From JBBQER01 sp038320885 (GTDB lineage Bacteria; Actinomycetota; Acidimicrobiia; IMCC26256; PALSA-610), in the NCBI GenBank assembly GCA_038320885.1, contig JBBQER010000013.1, positions 1 to 54,678 of the forward strand: 54,678 nucleotides of DNA, in the 5' to 3' direction. A program made the translations under genes and the position numbers. This document shows, piece by piece, positions 24,481 through 35,902 of the stretch. Position 1 is the stretch's first letter. Each line of letters starts with the position of its first letter. Under the pieces are notes generated by a model. That model did not search any database. It had not been told where the DNA came from and worked only from the letters and a program-made list of their open reading frames with translations.

Positions 24481-26007
24481 TCAGTCGGGGCCGACGACGA
24501 GGAGCGGCTCGCGTCCGACCGGCTCTTTCGTCGGCGCCTCGGCGAGCGTGGCGAACGCCCGCCTCCACGCGACGATCTCGGGCGGGCTGAGGTGCGTGCG
24601 AATGATGAAGAGACGGCCGCCGGATAGTCGGCGTTGTACGGCTTTTCGTAGCGCATCGCGGATCGCGACGTAGGTGCGGTCCGGCGCGAACACGGCGTCG
24701 ACCCCGGCGACGCTCGCCCGGAAGCCGGCGCCGGAGCTGTCCCGGTGGAGCACGGTGCGGCCGTGCGGCCAGTAGTACGAGAAACCGAAATTGCCCGAGC
24801 TGTTCACGAGGATCACGTCGCCGACGGCGCGATGCTCGGCGACGTACTCCGTCTGTGCCTTCACGTCTTCCGCCGCGATGCCGATGCGGTGCACGTATTT
24901 CAGAGAGCCGGCTGTGAAGAGGAGCCCGAACGCCGCGGCCAGCGCGACGGCCCCCGCGACGTGCAATCGCGCATCGGCGATCCGTACGAGGCCGACGGCG
25001 CCGATCGCGACGACGACGAGCGAGGAGATGAGGAGGAACTGCGAGGTCCGCAAGTCGAGGAACGGGTACTTCCGCAAACGGCCGACGACCAGCATCTCGA
25101 TCCACAACGCCGGGACCGACGCTGCCAGCGCCCTCGCGTGCAAGCGCACGAGCTCGTAAATCCCCGCGAGGAAGAGCACGACGAACACGATCGCCGGCAT
25201 CGCGAGTTGCGGCGCGAGTGCGTCGAGGCGGTTCCACGCGGCGTGCAGCACGTGCACCGGCGAGCCGGACAGGTAGCTCGGGGTCCAATACGCGTGCAGT
25301 CCGACGCTCAGCTTGGGGTTGACCACGAACGCGAGGTATGCCCAGAGCAAAGCTCCCGTCACCGCGCCCGCGATGAAGACTTCACGGACGCGCTCGCGCC
25401 GGCGGCGCGACGCGGCCGACACCAGCAGCCCGCCGAACATCGCCGCCGTGACGAACGCCGACGTGGAACTGACGAGCACGGCGATCAGCGACGCGACGAC
25501 CAACCACCGGAGGGGGAACTGTTCGTGGCGGTCGGTCACCGCACCAATCGCAAGGATCGCGAGCGCGCAGAACGCGTCGCACGTGTACTGCTTCAAATCG
25601 TTCCGGACCAAGGCCACCGGTGCGAGCATCACGACGAACGCGGTCGCGATTCCGGCCGCGTGCGCGATCCGGCGTGACTCCCACGCCAGCGCGCGGGCGA
25701 GAACGTACGCCGCGACTGCGCCGAGCGCGGAGAAGCCGAGAACGACCAGTCGGGCGCGCTGTTGACCCGAGCCGGGGACCAGCTTCAACAGCGCGATGAA
25801 CCCGACGGGTGTCGGCGACCCGACCGCAACCATGCGATGCCACGGTGCTCGGGTGAGGTCGGCAACCCACGCTTCGTCGACCCAATACGGATGGCCGAGC
25901 AGCTGGGAGACCGGATGCACGAGAATCGTCACGATCACCGCGCCCGCCGCGATCACGACATCGAAGGGATCCCACCCCGAGCGATCGGGGCTTGTCACCT
26001 CCGTCAC
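24481..26007 (-). CDS. GT-C-like polytopic membrane glycosyltransferase (PMT/ArnT-like)
   Basis: About 508 residues from GTG 26007 (TTG 26031 and GTG 25998 also possible). The first hydrophobic segment is followed by a loop with PYWVDEAWVADL, whose Asp-Glu matches the catalytic acidic pair of GT-C enzymes that use polyprenyl-phosphate sugars. Around ten more membrane spans follow to about residue 385. A ~125-residue extracytoplasmic tail completes the protein (NSSGNFGFSYYWP, LFIIRTHLSPPEI). It is divergent from a GT2-methyltransferase fusion 43 bp away, so both may serve cell-surface glycan synthesis. Confidence 0.75.
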   Translation of the reverse strand: MTEVTSPDRSGWDPFDVVIAAGAVIVTILVHPVSQLLGHPYWVDEAWVADLTRAPWHRMVAVGSPTPVGFIALLKLVPGSGQQRARLVVLGFSALGAVAAYVLARALAWESRRIAHAAGIATAFVVMLAPVALVRNDLKQYTCDAFCALAILAIGAVTDRHEQFPLRWLVVASLIAVLVSSTSAFVTAAMFGGLLVSAASRRRRERVREVFIAGAVTGALLWAYLAFVVNPKLSVGLHAYWTPSYLSGSPVHVLHAAWNRLDALAPQLAMPAIVFVVLFLAGIYELVRLHARALAASVPALWIEMLVVGRLRKYPFLDLRTSQFLLISSLVVVAIGAVGLVRIADARLHVAGAVALAAAFGLLFTAGSLKYVHRIGIAAEDVKAQTEYVAEHRAVGDVILVNSSGNFGFSYYWPHGRTVLHRDSSGAGFRASVAGVDAVFAPDRTYVAIRDALRKAVQRRLSGGRLFIIRTHLSPPEIVAWRRAFATLAEAPTKEPVGREPLLVVGPD

Positions 26008-26038
26008 GCCGGAACCCTTGCAGATCGGCAATTGCGGT

Positions 26039-26044
26039 TACAAT
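26039..26044 (+). promoter_or_regulatory. -10 element of the GT2-methyltransferase gene (leaderless)
   Basis: TACAAT is a near-consensus -10 and is followed by 6 nt and the GTG start at 26051. TTGCAG (26018-26023) is a possible -35 with a short 15-bp spacer. The region is only 43 bp long and shared with the divergent membrane gene. Confidence 0.6.
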
Positions 26045-26050
26045 TTCTCG

Positions 26051-27532
26051 GTGCCCTCCGAGTCTCCCGAACCAGCCGACGTGAGTATCCGGCCGTGTCT
26101 CAGCGTTGTGATGCCGTGTTACAACGAAGAGGAGACCATCGCCACGATCATCGAACAGGTGCTGGCATCGCCGTTCCTGGCCGAGCTCATCATCGTCGAC
26201 GACGGTTCGCGTGACGCCACCGTCTCGAAGGTGCGCAAGTTCGACGACCCCCGCATCAAGTTGTTCCTCCAGCCGACGAACCTCGGAAAGGGTGCGGCGC
26301 TGCGGAGAGGGTTCGAGGAAGCGAGCGCGCCGTTCGTGATCGTGCAAGACGCCGACCTCGAGTACGACCCGGCCGATTACGGGCGCGTGTTGGAGCCGTT
26401 GCTCAACGGCCAGGCCGACGTGGTGTTCGGTTCGCGATTCCTTTCCGGTGAGCCCCGGCGCGTTCTCTACTTCTGGCATTCCGTCGGCAACAAGATGCTG
26501 ACCACGCTGTCGAACATGTTCACCAACTTGAACCTGACCGACATGGAGACGTGCTACAAGGCGTTCCGGCTCGAGGTGATCCAGTCGATCGACGTCGAGG
26601 AGGATCGGTTCGGGTTCGAGCCCGAGATCACCGCGAAGGTCGCGGGTGGGCGCTGGCGGGTCTGGGAGGTCAGCATCGGATATGCGGGCCGGACCTACGC
26701 GGAGGGCAAGAAGATCACGTGGCGCGACGGTGTGCGCGCCGCCTATTCCATCGCCCGCTACTCCGACGTGTGGCGGAGCGTGCGCGGGCACCTCGATCGG
26801 GTTCCCGACCGCGAGATCCCGCCCGCGGAGTTCGACGACGCCGACGACCGGCTGGCCGACGTCCTCCACTCGCTCGAAGAGGCAACCAACTACACCGAGT
26901 GGATATACAGCCTGGTCGAGCCCCATCTCGGTAACGAGGTGCTCGAGATCGGCGCCGGTCACGGCGAGCTCACGGAGAAGCTGCAGCGCGGCAGAGTCGT
27001 CACCGCGACCGACCTTTCCACGCGGTCCATCGACCGACTGCGGTCGCGGTTCGCGCAGAGCCCCAACGTCGACATCCGTCTCGTTGACATCGCCGCGACG
27101 GCCGACGGTCGCCTCTACGACTCCGTCGTGCTCGTGAACGTCCTCGAGCACATCGACGACGACGCCACCGCGCTGGAGAAGCTGCGCGGCTCACTTCGTC
27201 CGGGCGGGCGCGTGTGCGTGTTCGTGCCCGCATTCGACGGCTTGTACTCCGACTTCGACCAGCGCATCGGCCACCGCCGGCGTTACCGCCGCGCGCAGCT
27301 CGTCACGGCCCTCGACCGAGCCGGGTTCGCGATCACCGACGCGCGTTACATCAACACCGTCGGAGCCGTGGCGTGGTGGATCGTCGCCCGGCAGCTCGGC
27401 CAGGTGCCCACCCGGCAGTGGTCGGTCTCGATCTACGACCGTCTCGTCGTCCCGTCGCTGCGGCGGATCGAGGCCGGGCGCTCCCCGCGGTTCGGTCAGT
27501 CGCTGTTCTGCGTCGGCACCGTCCGGGATTAG
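26051..27532 (+). CDS. fusion of a family 2 glycosyltransferase and a SAM-dependent methyltransferase
   Basis: 493 residues. Residues ~12-235 are a DPM-type GT2 domain: LSVVMPCYNEEETIATII, LIIVDDGSRDAT, LGKGAALRRGFEEA, the metal motif QDADLEYDP and VVFGSRFLSG. Residues ~285-490 are a class I methyltransferase: VLEIGAGHGELTEKL (motif I), TATDLSTRSIDRL and VLVNVLEHIDDDATAL with a C-terminal RRYRRAQLV segment. It acts in the cytoplasm, probably transferring a sugar to polyprenyl phosphate or a glycan precursor. The methylated group is unknown. The GTG start follows TACAAT by 6 nt. The gene ends immediately against the sdhB stop. Confidence 0.88.
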   Translation: MPSESPEPADVSIRPCLSVVMPCYNEEETIATIIEQVLASPFLAELIIVDDGSRDATVSKVRKFDDPRIKLFLQPTNLGKGAALRRGFEEASAPFVIVQDADLEYDPADYGRVLEPLLNGQADVVFGSRFLSGEPRRVLYFWHSVGNKMLTTLSNMFTNLNLTDMETCYKAFRLEVIQSIDVEEDRFGFEPEITAKVAGGRWRVWEVSIGYAGRTYAEGKKITWRDGVRAAYSIARYSDVWRSVRGHLDRVPDREIPPAEFDDADDRLADVLHSLEEATNYTEWIYSLVEPHLGNEVLEIGAGHGELTEKLQRGRVVTATDLSTRSIDRLRSRFAQSPNVDIRLVDIAATADGRLYDSVVLVNVLEHIDDDATALEKLRGSLRPGGRVCVFVPAFDGLYSDFDQRIGHRRRYRRAQLVTALDRAGFAITDARYINTVGAVAWWIVARQLGQVPTRQWSVSIYDRLVVPSLRRIEAGRSPRFGQSLFCVGTVRD

Positions 27533-28315
27533 TTACGGGAAGACCTGGCCGACCAGCCGGCGCTGCTTGAGCTGCGCCTTCGCGTAGTCGCGGTTCATCA
27601 GCGCGATGAAGTCGATCGAGATCGACTTGGGGCACGCGGCCTCGCATTCGCGGTGATTCGTGCAGGAGCCGAAGTACTCCTCCATCGTCTCGACCATCTC
27701 GACCGTGCGGTCCCAACGCTCGGCCTGACCCTGCGGCATCAGGTTGAGGTGCTGCAGCTTGGCGGCCGTGAACAGCTGGGCGGCGCCGTTCGGGCACGCG
27801 GCGACGCACGCGCCGCAGCCGATGCACGCGGCGGCATCCATCGCGGCGTCGGCGACACCCTTGGGGATCGGGATGAGGTTTCCGTCAGGTGCGCCGCCCA
27901 CCGGCGAGGTCACGTAGCCGCCGGCTTCGATGATCCGATCGAACGCGCCCCGGTCGACGATGAGGTCGCGCACCAGCGGGAAGCTCGCGGCGCGCCACGG
28001 CTCGATCGTTATCTGATCGCCGTCGGCGTACTTGCGCATGTGGAGCTGGCATGTCGCCGTGCCCCGCTCCGGACCGTGTGGCACGCCGTTGATCATCATC
28101 CCGCACGACCCGCAGATTCCTTCCCGGCAGTCGTGGTCGAACGCGATCGGCTCCTTGCCGTCGAGAATCAGCCGTTCGTTCACCGTGTCGAGCATCTCGA
28201 GGAACGACATGTCGGGACTCACGCCGGGAACGTCGTAGGCCTCGAACGCGCCAGTGGAGTCGGGTCCCGCCTGACGCCAGGCCGTCAACGTGATGCGAAA
28301 TGTCTTGTCGGGCAT
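27533..28315 (-). CDS. sdhB: succinate dehydrogenase iron-sulfur subunit
   Basis: 260 residues. SdhB carries electrons from the flavoprotein to quinone. The three clusters are visible: [2Fe-2S] in CREGICGSCGMMI plus a later Cys (TATCQLH), [4Fe-4S] in CIGCGACVAACP, and [3Fe-4S] in CTNHRECEAACPKS. The ATG follows a purine-rich stretch on the coding strand. It is the last gene of an sdhCAB operon and its stop abuts the stop of the convergent glycosyltransferase gene. Confidence 0.96.
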   Translation of the reverse strand: MPDKTFRITLTAWRQAGPDSTGAFEAYDVPGVSPDMSFLEMLDTVNERLILDGKEPIAFDHDCREGICGSCGMMINGVPHGPERGTATCQLHMRKYADGDQITIEPWRAASFPLVRDLIVDRGAFDRIIEAGGYVTSPVGGAPDGNLIPIPKGVADAAMDAAACIGCGACVAACPNGAAQLFTAAKLQHLNLMPQGQAERWDRTVEMVETMEEYFGSCTNHRECEAACPKSISIDFIALMNRDYAKAQLKQRRLVGQVFP

Positions 28316-28394
28316 GGTCGTCTCTCTCTACCTGTCTCTATGTGTATGGGTCGACTCCACGCTCCGCTCCCGTCCGGTCGCTTTGCTGTCGTCT
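28316..28394 (-). other. 79-bp purine-rich sdhA-sdhB spacer with repeated TAGAGA
   Basis: On the minus strand the spacer contains ATAGAGAC twice, then TAGAGAGAGAC just before the sdhB ATG. The rest of the operon is tightly spaced (7 bp between sdhC and sdhA). The last copy probably supplies the sdhB ribosome-binding site. The repeats might also be a processing or regulator site, but no strong hairpin is seen. Confidence 0.4.
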
Positions 28395-30311
<1,917 letters not shown>

Positions 30312-30318
30312 GGTCGCG

Positions 30319-31176
30319 TCAGTTCGTCTTCGCATTCGAGGTGTGACAAGCCTCAGTGGTCGGGATCGTGTGCGGGCACTCCGGCTTCACGGCGTGGAGC
30401 TGCACCGCGATCGGGAAGCTCACGTTGCCGAGCAGGATGATCGCGGCGAAGCCCTGCGCGAAGCGTCGCCGCAACGCGTTGTAACGAGGGTTGGTGAAGC
30501 CCATGCTCTGGAAGATCGACCACGTGCCGTGGTACAGGTGGAACGCGAGCGCGATGTTGGCGACCGCGTAGACGATCGCCACCGGCACGCGCCGGAAGCT
30601 GATCACGAGGTTGTTGTACGGATCTCCGCGCACGAACTGGGAATTGGCGTTGCCCCACGTGAGATCCATGAGGTGGAAGACGAGGAACGCCAGGATGATG
30701 ATGCCGGTCCAGCGCATCGTGCGCGACGCATAGTCGGCGGCGATGTAGTCGCGCTTCGACTGGTAGCGGTCGGCCGCGGGGCGGGCCCGGCGATTGATCA
30801 GCGACAGGCCGATCGCCGAATGGATGTGGAAGACGAAGGCGCCGATCAACACGATCCGGATCGTCCACAACAGCACCGTGCGCGGCAACAGCGCGCCCGG
30901 CATGTTGCGCAACGCTTCGCCGTAGAGGTTGATCTCCTCCTTGGAGAGGTACAGCTTCAGGTTCCCGATCATGTGCACCAGGACGAAGCCCATGAGGACG
31001 ACGCCCGTGATGGCCATCACCCATTTCTTGCCGACCGCGCTGCGGTAGAACCGCACGATCGGCAAACCCCGGGTCTGACGCCGGCGGATGGGCGCCACTC
31101 CGGCGCGGGGCGGTGGTGTCGAGCCGGCGCCGGTCGCCTGGTCTTTCTCGCTCGCACCGGTCGTCGTGGTGGCCAT
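30319..31176 (-). CDS. sdhC: succinate dehydrogenase cytochrome b subunit
   Basis: 285 residues with five membrane spans, the single-subunit diheme cytochrome b anchor found with three-subunit SdhCAB enzymes, so no sdhD is needed or seen. Candidate heme His residues sit in VLVHMIGNL, FVFHIHSAIG, LVFHLMDLTW and LAFHLYHGTW. The first ~40 residues are Thr/Pro/Arg-rich and cytoplasmic. A strong Shine-Dalgarno (GAGGGAGAG) precedes the ATG. It leads the operon. Its promoter region (31177-31266) is shared with the divergent serine hydrolase and has TACGCT/AGCGTA at 31223-31228. Confidence 0.93.
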   Translation of the reverse strand: MATTTTGASEKDQATGAGSTPPPRAGVAPIRRRQTRGLPIVRFYRSAVGKKWVMAITGVVLMGFVLVHMIGNLKLYLSKEEINLYGEALRNMPGALLPRTVLLWTIRIVLIGAFVFHIHSAIGLSLINRRARPAADRYQSKRDYIAADYASRTMRWTGIIILAFLVFHLMDLTWGNANSQFVRGDPYNNLVISFRRVPVAIVYAVANIALAFHLYHGTWSIFQSMGFTNPRYNALRRRFAQGFAAIILLGNVSFPIAVQLHAVKPECPHTIPTTEACHTSNAKTN

Positions 31177-31266
31177 TGCTCTCCCTCGGCGTGCAGCCTC
31201 GTGCCCTTGTGAATCCGGACTCTACGCTGGCAGTTCCGAGGCTCGGCGAATCGTGAGGGAGTTCAC

Positions 31267-32400
31267 ATGCGTCGCGAAGCAGCCCGCCTGAGCGTGGTCG
31301 ACGTCCTCGAACGGGGCATCACGGACGGTACGCACATCGGTGCGCAGCTGTACGTCTCCCACGGCGGCGTCGTCGTCGCCGACGTCGCGGTGGGCCGGGC
31401 GCGGGCCGACGTCGAGATGCGGACCGACTCGCTCATGACGTGGTTCTCGATGACGAAGGCGGTCACGGCGGTCGCGGTGGCGCAGCAGTGGGAGCGAGGC
31501 GCGCTCGACCCCGACGACGCCGTGGCGCGCCACCTGCCGGAGTTCGGCGACGTGGGGAAGGAGCGGATCACGATCCGCCATCTCCTCACGCACACCGCGG
31601 GCTTGGCCAACGCCGACGGGATCCTCCAGGGCACGCCGTGGCGCGAGTCACGCGCGCAGAGTCTCGCCCGGATCTACGCGGCGACGCCGGAGTACGAGCA
31701 GGGCACGCGCGCCGGCTATCACGCGGCCGCGGGCATGAACGTGCTCGGAGAGGTTGTGGCGCGAGTGAGCGGCGTTCCGTACGACCGCTACGTGCGGGAC
31801 GAGATCTTCGAGCCGTTGGGCATGCATGATTGCTGGGTCGGCCTTCCCGGCGATCGCTACGACGCGTACGGCGACCGCATCGGCTTGATGCACATGACCG
31901 CCACCGCCGAACCCGAGCGACTGCGCGGCATCGACTCCGCCCGCGTGCTGGCCGAGCCGATGCCCGGCGCCAACGGCCGCGGGCCGATGAACCAGTTGGG
32001 GCGGTTCTACGAGATGCTGCTGGGCCGCGGGACCCGCGAGGGCGTGCGGGTGCTGTCGCCCGTCACCGTCGCCGCGATATCCGCGCGGCACCGCACCGAC
32101 ATGCTCGACGAGAGCTACGGAGTGGTCATGGACTGGGGCCTCGGGTTGGTGATCGACTGGTACGCGACGGGCCGCTACTCGTCGCGACGCGCATTCGGTC
32201 ACGGCGGGCATCAGTCGTCGGTCGCGTTTTGTGATCCCGAGCACGATCTCGTGGTCGCGGTGGTGTGCAACGGTATGCCCGGGCGCGAGCGGCACAGCGC
32301 GCGCCTCGACGCGATCAGCAGCGCGGTGTACGTCGATGTCGGGATCGCCGCAGCCTCCGACCCCGGCCGGTCCAAGCCGTTTCCGGTGCTGGGACTCTGA
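31267..32400 (+). CDS. serine hydrolase of the beta-lactamase (class C/esterase) family
   Basis: 377 residues. The nucleophile motif SMTK (S61, K64) and the HLLTHTAGL segment are clear. The second-motif Tyr is probably Y151 (GYHAAAGMNVLGEVV), which lacks the usual Asn two residues later. The third motif reads FGHGGHQ. These features fit family VIII esterases and EstB/LACTB-type hydrolases more than true beta-lactamases. No signal peptide is visible, so it is probably cytoplasmic. A GGGAG lies just before the ATG. Confidence 0.88.
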   Translation: MRREAARLSVVDVLERGITDGTHIGAQLYVSHGGVVVADVAVGRARADVEMRTDSLMTWFSMTKAVTAVAVAQQWERGALDPDDAVARHLPEFGDVGKERITIRHLLTHTAGLANADGILQGTPWRESRAQSLARIYAATPEYEQGTRAGYHAAAGMNVLGEVVARVSGVPYDRYVRDEIFEPLGMHDCWVGLPGDRYDAYGDRIGLMHMTATAEPERLRGIDSARVLAEPMPGANGRGPMNQLGRFYEMLLGRGTREGVRVLSPVTVAAISARHRTDMLDESYGVVMDWGLGLVIDWYATGRYSSRRAFGHGGHQSSVAFCDPEHDLVVAVVCNGMPGRERHSARLDAISSAVYVDVGIAAASDPGRSKPFPVLGL

Positions 32401-32456
32401 TTCGATCCCCGACGTACACTCGCCGCGACTCGCCCGAAGACTCAGCAAGGAGCACC

Positions 32457-33857
32457 ATGTCCCGTCCTGCCACGCTCGGAGATCTGCGAGCCAGCGGCTG
32501 GGTGTCACAGCCCATCAAGGAAGAGCTCCGCGCCAACACGGTGCGCGCACTCGCGAAGGGTGAACCCCTCGTCCCCGGCGTCATCGGCTACGAGGACACC
32601 GTCATCCCGCAGCTCGCGAACGCGCTGCTCGCCGGCCACGATGTGGTATTCCTCGGCGAGCGGGGCCAGGCCAAGACGCGCATCATGCGCGCGCTCGTGG
32701 GCCTGCTCGACGAGTGGATGCCGATCGTCGCCGGCAGCGAGATCAACGACGACCCGTACAACCCGGTGTCGTCGCACGCGCGTCACCTGGTGCAGGAACG
32801 TGGCGACGAGACGCCGATCGAGTGGGTGCACCGCGATCGTCGCTTCGGCGAGAAGCTGGCGACACCCGACACCTCGGTCGCCGACCTCATCGGCGAGGTC
32901 GACCCCATCAAGGTGGCCGAAGGCCGGTACCTCTCCGACGAGCTGACCATTCACTACGGCCTCGTCCCGCGTACGAACCGCGGCATCTTCGCCATCAACG
33001 AGCTGCCCGACCTCGCCGAGCGCATCCAAGTGGGTCTGCTCAACGTGCTGGAGGAGCGTGACGTCCAGATCCGCGGGTACAAGATCCGGTTGCCGCTCGA
33101 CGTGTTGCTGGTCGCGTCGGCCAACCCCGAGGACTACACGAACCGCGGCCGCATCATCACGCCGCTCAAGGACCGGTTCGGCTCGCAGATCCGCACGCAC
33201 TATCCGCTCGAGACCGATCTCGAAGTCGCGATCGTGAAGCAGGAAGTCCGCCCGCTCGTCGCCGACGAGCTGCAGGTGACGGTTCCCGAGTTCATGACCG
33301 AGATCGTCGCCGAGATCAGCCAGCACGCCCGGCGGTCGCCGCACGTCAACCAACGCTCGGGTGTCTCGGCCCGGCTGTCGATCGCGAACTACGAGACGCT
33401 CGTCGCCAACGCCGCACGCCGCGCGCTCGCCAACCACGAGCACGAGGTCGTTCCGCGCGTTTCCGACCTCGACGCGCTGGCCGCGTCGACTTCGGGCAAG
33501 GTCGAGATCGAGATGCTCGACGACGGCCGCGATTCGCAGGTGCTCGACCGGATCATCAAGACCGCGGTGCTGGAGGTGTTCCGCGCGCGCGTGAAGCCCG
33601 AGTTGCTCGGCCCCATCGTCTCGTCGTTCGAAGACGGCTCGGTCGTGCACACCGGCGAAGACCTGCCGGCGGCCGACTACCGGAAGCTCGTCGACCAGAT
33701 CGACGGGCTCAAGCCGTTGCTCGGCAAGCTCGGCATCGGTGAGTCGCCGGCGGCGTGCGCGTCGGGTGTCGAATTCGTGCTCGAAGGCCTGCATCTCACC
33801 AAGCGGCTCAACAAGGACGCGGTCGGCGGCCGCGCGACCTACCGAGCGCGCGGGTAG
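32457..33857 (+). CDS. MoxR/Mg-chelatase-like AAA+ ATPase
   Basis: 466 residues from ATG 32457 with AAGGAG (32446-32451) upstream. Walker A is GERGQAKT (67-74), Walker B lies in GIFAINELPDLAERIQ, and sensor-type segments follow (LLVASANPEDYTNRGRII, LKDRFGSQIRTHYPL). A C-terminal helical domain (SGVSARLSIANYETLV) completes the protein. MoxR-type ATPases act as chaperones that insert cofactors or assemble complexes with a VWA-domain partner. That partner is encoded 7 bp downstream. TACACT (32415-32420) may be the -10. Confidence 0.9.
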   Translation: MSRPATLGDLRASGWVSQPIKEELRANTVRALAKGEPLVPGVIGYEDTVIPQLANALLAGHDVVFLGERGQAKTRIMRALVGLLDEWMPIVAGSEINDDPYNPVSSHARHLVQERGDETPIEWVHRDRRFGEKLATPDTSVADLIGEVDPIKVAEGRYLSDELTIHYGLVPRTNRGIFAINELPDLAERIQVGLLNVLEERDVQIRGYKIRLPLDVLLVASANPEDYTNRGRIITPLKDRFGSQIRTHYPLETDLEVAIVKQEVRPLVADELQVTVPEFMTEIVAEISQHARRSPHVNQRSGVSARLSIANYETLVANAARRALANHEHEVVPRVSDLDALAASTSGKVEIEMLDDGRDSQVLDRIIKTAVLEVFRARVKPELLGPIVSSFEDGSVVHTGEDLPAADYRKLVDQIDGLKPLLGKLGIGESPAACASGVEFVLEGLHLTKRLNKDAVGGRATYRARG

Positions 33858-33864
33858 TCACTGC

Positions 33865-35862
33865 ATGGCATCTCGTTTCCAGTACTCGCGTTGGGACGGC
33901 TCGCAGGTCGGCTTCGACCTCGATGCCGACGCGCTCCTGGAGGAGATGACCGACGATCTGCTGTACCACGGCGACCTCAACGCCGCGTTGCGCCGCATGA
34001 TGCAACAGGGCTTTCAGGACCGTGAAGGCCGCGACGTCAGCGGGATGCGCGAGATGCTCGAGCGGTTGCGCGAGCGCCGCCGCGAGCAGCTCGATCGGTA
34101 CGATCTCGGTGGCGTCTACGAAGACATCGCGAATCAGCTCGACGAGATCGTCGAGCAGGAACGCGAGGGCATCGACCGCCGGGTCGACGAAGCCCGCGCG
34201 TCGGGTGACAAGCGACGCGAGGATCTCCTCGAAGATCTCGCTCAGCAACGCCGGCAGGAGCTCGAGCAGCTCCCGCCCGATCTCGCGGGCCGGGTGAGCG
34301 AGCTCCAGCAGTACGACTGGATGGACGACGCGGCGCGTCAGCGCTTCGAGGAGCTGATGGAAGAGCTGAAGAAGCAGCTCCTCGACTCCATGTTCAACCA
34401 GCTGCAGCAGGGCATGTCGGAGATGTCACCGGAGCAGCTCGCGCGCATGAAGGACATGCTCGCCGAGCTGAACCAGATGCTCGAGCAACGCGAGCGCGGC
34501 GAAGAGCCCGACTTCGACGGCTTCATGGAGCGGTTCGGTGATTTCTTCCCGGGCAACCCGCAGACGCTCGACGAGCTGCTCGAGCAGATGGCGCAGTCGA
34601 TGGCGCAGATGCAGCAACTGCTCAACTCGATGAGTCCCGAGCAGCGCGCGCAGCTCCAAGAGCTCGCGAATGCCTTGCTCGACGACATGGACCTGCGCTG
34701 GCAGATGGACCAACTCGGCCAGAACCTTCGCAACGCGTTCCCGCAGATGGGCTGGGGCCAGGGGATGGGCTTTCGCGGCGACGAGCCGCTGCCGCTCCAG
34801 GGCATGGGCACGTTGCTCGATCAGCTCGGCGACATCGACGCGCTCGAGAACCTGATGCGCAACGCGACCAATCCCGGCCAGCTCGCCGAGGTCGACCTCG
34901 ACCGCGTGCGCGACCTCCTCGGCGACGACGCGGCGCGTTCGTTGCAACAGCTCTCCGAGCTCGCCCGCATGCTCGAGGAAGCCGGGCTCATCGAGCAGCG
35001 CGAAGGGCGCATGGAGCTCACACCCAAGGGGATCCGGCGCATCGGCCAGCGCGCGCTCGGCGATCTGTTCCGCAAGCTGCTCCAGGATCGTCCCGGCCGT
35101 CACGAGATCGAGCGCACCGGATTCGGTCACGAGCTCTCGAACGATCACAAGCAGTACGAGTTCGGTGACCCGCTGCACCTCGACGTCGCCCGCACGATCA
35201 AGAACGCGATCACCCGAGCCGGCGGCGGTACGCCCGTGCGCATCACGCCCGAAGACTTCGAGATCGAGCGCACCGAACAGGTCACGCGCAGCGCGACGGT
35301 GCTGATGCTCGACGTCTCGCTCTCGATGGAGATGCGCGGCCGCTTCCTCGCGGCCAAGAAGGTCGCGATGGCCCTGCACGCGTTGATCAGCTCGCAGTTC
35401 CCGCGTGATTACCTCGGCATGGTGAGCTTCGGGCGCGTTGCGCGCGAGGTCAAGCCCGAGCGACTTCCCGAAGCGACGTGGGACTTCGAGTGGGGAACCA
35501 ATATGCAGCACGCGCTGGCACTGGCCCGCAAGCTGCTGTCGACGCAGACCGGCAAGAAGCAGATCATCATGATCACCGATGGCGAGCCGACCGCTCACAT
35601 CGAAGACGGATACCCCTACTTCGACTATCCGCCGTCGCCGCGCACGATCGAGATGACATTGCGCGAGGTGCAGCGCTGCACGAAGGACGACATTCGGATC
35701 AACACGTTCATGCTCGAGGAGAACTACTACCTGCGCGATTTCGTCGAACGCATGATGAAGATGAATCGAGGTCGCGCGTTCTTCACCACTCCCGAGACCC
35801 TCGGCGACTACGTGCTCGTCGACTTCCTCGACGACAAGCGCGAGCAGCGTCGGGCGGGATAG
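33865..35862 (+). CDS. VWA-domain protein with long Gln/Glu-rich coiled-coil N-terminus
   Basis: 665 residues. Residues ~60-330 are strongly helical and rich in Gln, Glu, Met and Leu (EQLARMKDMLAELNQMLEQ, QMAQSMAQMQQLLNSMSPE) and should form coiled coils. A central segment resembles a wHTH (EEAGLIEQREGRMELTPKG). The C-terminal von Willebrand A domain has the MIDAS motif DVSLSMEMRG with the later Thr/Asp positions (MITDGEPTA). Such proteins partner MoxR AAA+ ATPases, and the pair is adjacent here. The client protein is unknown. Confidence 0.88.
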   Translation: MASRFQYSRWDGSQVGFDLDADALLEEMTDDLLYHGDLNAALRRMMQQGFQDREGRDVSGMREMLERLRERRREQLDRYDLGGVYEDIANQLDEIVEQEREGIDRRVDEARASGDKRREDLLEDLAQQRRQELEQLPPDLAGRVSELQQYDWMDDAARQRFEELMEELKKQLLDSMFNQLQQGMSEMSPEQLARMKDMLAELNQMLEQRERGEEPDFDGFMERFGDFFPGNPQTLDELLEQMAQSMAQMQQLLNSMSPEQRAQLQELANALLDDMDLRWQMDQLGQNLRNAFPQMGWGQGMGFRGDEPLPLQGMGTLLDQLGDIDALENLMRNATNPGQLAEVDLDRVRDLLGDDAARSLQQLSELARMLEEAGLIEQREGRMELTPKGIRRIGQRALGDLFRKLLQDRPGRHEIERTGFGHELSNDHKQYEFGDPLHLDVARTIKNAITRAGGGTPVRITPEDFEIERTEQVTRSATVLMLDVSLSMEMRGRFLAAKKVAMALHALISSQFPRDYLGMVSFGRVAREVKPERLPEATWDFEWGTNMQHALALARKLLSTQTGKKQIIMITDGEPTAHIEDGYPYFDYPPSPRTIEMTLREVQRCTKDDIRINTFMLEENYYLRDFVERMMKMNRGRAFFTTPETLGDYVLVDFLDDKREQRRAG

Positions 35863-35902
35863 TTCGCGCGGGCGTGACCCGGGTCGTCGTCCGGAGTGAT
35901 CG

